Below, in pieces: positions 63,379 to 64,000 of a stretch of 64,000 nucleotides of DNA; position 1 is the stretch's first letter; the number at the start of each line of letters is the position of its first letter. The position numbers and the translations under genes are program-made. The notes below the pieces were generated by a model. That model made no database searches, was not told where the DNA came from, and saw only the letters and a program-made list of their open reading frames with translations. The stretch is from Sabulicella rubraurantiaca. Its GTDB lineage: Bacteria > Pseudomonadota > Alphaproteobacteria > Acetobacterales > Acetobacteraceae. Location: assembly GCF_017355885.1 (NCBI RefSeq), contig NZ_JAFEUU010000001.1, forward strand, positions 744,001-808,000, read 5' to 3'.

Positions 63379-64000
63379 TCAAGCAATCAGCACGAAGTCG
63401 GCTTGCTTGTAGCTTCGGCTGCGCGTTGTGGCCTCGAAGCCGTTTCGGCTGCCGTCGCTGTTTGTATTACCCTCAATCGTCAGGAAGCTTTCGGCCCTCG
63501 CCTCAGCCACAAGGCCGGTGTGAATCCAGTCATTGGGGTTGGTCGTACTTCGGATCACAAAGAGTGACCCCGCGGGTAGGCGGCTTATCCGAGCCTCGGA
63601 GGAGCGAAGGCTGTCGCCTTGCACGAAGCGGCCGTCGCGCTTCGCATCAGCGACCAGCGCGTCGACCCCCACCTGCCGACGGAGCGGCATGTCCTGCCCC
63701 AAGGCCAAGGCCGCCTGCTGCAGCAAAAAGCACACGAAGCCTGCGCACCAAGCTTGATCGCTCCCCTCCTTCCCCGCCATGTATAGCCGCACCCAAGGCC
63801 CGCGGTTGTCGCCACCTGCCTCTCGCGGGTGCTCCTTCAAATGCTGCCGCGACACCGCGATGACCGCGCTATGGAGGCCCGCTGCAGCACCGTCCAGCGG
63901 GGCAAGAGCGCGATGCAGGGGTGCCGTCAGGGCCGCCCACGTCCGCACATCCACGATGCCAGTTCCAAGCAGCCCCCGTGCGACCTGGAAGTCACGGACC
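63379..64000 (-). CDS. Peptidoglycan-binding CHAP/amidase-like protein (N-terminus beyond window)
   Basis: The frame is open to the window edge; the first visible residues VRDFQVARGLLGTGIVDVRTWAAL are a peptidoglycan-binding repeat (PG_binding_1, F-Q-x-x-x-G-L..G-I-V..T-W..L). After a short linker comes a CHAP/NlpC-like papain-fold domain: candidate catalytic Cys in QAWCAGFVCFLLQQAA and His in NDWIHTGLVAEA, then TIEGNTNSDGSRNGFEATTR, the end seen in such endolysin-like amidases. It would cut peptidoglycan cross-link peptides. A GTG at 63954 could start a shorter form but would lose the binding repeat. Confidence 0.75.
   Translation of the reverse strand, partial: VRDFQVARGLLGTGIVDVRTWAALTAPLHRALAPLDGAAAGLHSAVIAVSRQHLKEHPREAGGDNRGPWVRLYMAGKEGSDQAWCAGFVCFLLQQAALALGQDMPLRRQVGVDALVADAKRDGRFVQGDSLRSSEARISRLPAGSLFVIRSTTNPNDWIHTGLVAEARAESFLTIEGNTNSDGSRNGFEATTRSRSYKQADFVLIA

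Noticed and set aside
1-64000. CRISPR array or Cas genes
   Set aside because: No regularly spaced direct repeats and no Cas-like proteins were seen.

Overview
The window is chromosomal DNA of a high-GC alphaproteobacterium. The best guess is Acetobacteraceae (Roseomonas-like). This rests on the very high GC, GTG/TTG starts, tightly overlapping operons, three Bug-type (tripartite tricarboxylate transporter, TTT) periplasmic binding proteins beside CoA-transferase, amidase and fumarylacetoacetase-type enzymes, malate synthase G and an ETF-quinone oxidoreductase. The assignment is inference; no rRNA is present.

Region 1 (1-36.7 kb) is housekeeping and catabolic backbone. It opens with the end of a TolC-type gene overlapping an unusual PAS-TM-HlyD efflux adaptor. 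Then come a class II aldolase, a cytochrome c, a gamma-glutamyltransferase gene coupled to two GPP34/GOLPH3-like genes, glcB, and a glycine-rich DUF3300 protein. A catabolic run follows (Bug, CaiB, amidase, FAH, Bug), then a DUF882 peptidase, an M20 peptidase, an N-formylglutamate amidohydrolase-like enzyme, a DEAD-box helicase, a glutaryl-CoA dehydrogenase overlapping an RNA uracil methyltransferase, tandem metallo-beta-lactamase-fold proteins, moaB, a lytic transglycosylase, a cysteine-free family-4-like uracil-DNA glycosylase, and an ETF-QO/DoxX/GST/aldolase operon. The region ends with a TPR protein and ispE.

Region 2 (about 36.8-54.2 kb) is an accessory island starting at a tRNA-Gln(TTG) gene. 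It holds a 731-residue tyrosine recombinase whose first catalytic Arg appears to be Cys, and a lower-GC type I restriction operon (hsdM-hsdS-Abi-like gene-hsdR). It also holds a two-gene HTH/excisionase-like unit, and a replication-like module made of a small leader ORF, a Toprim-like protein without its acidic residues, a RepB-type primase and a basic-tailed protein. A Vsr-type endonuclease is divergent from this module, and an unknown coiled-coil protein follows a tRNA-like structured leader. Palindromes of the form GTCTGA-N2/3-TCAGAC, and one related form, occur in the noncoding gaps and suggest a shared operator. No right attachment site was recognised.

Region 3 (54.8-64 kb) returns to backbone-type genes (a dihydroxyphthalate-decarboxylase-like binding-fold protein, a carbamoylase-type amidohydrolase, a third Bug protein). 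Next is a scar in which two halves of an IS5-type transposase flank a multiply frameshifted M6 metalloprotease with a histone-H1-like tail. It ends with a minus-strand group: a lipoprotein, a DUF2235 phospholipase-like protein, and a peptidoglycan-binding amidase/CHAP-like gene cut by the window edge.
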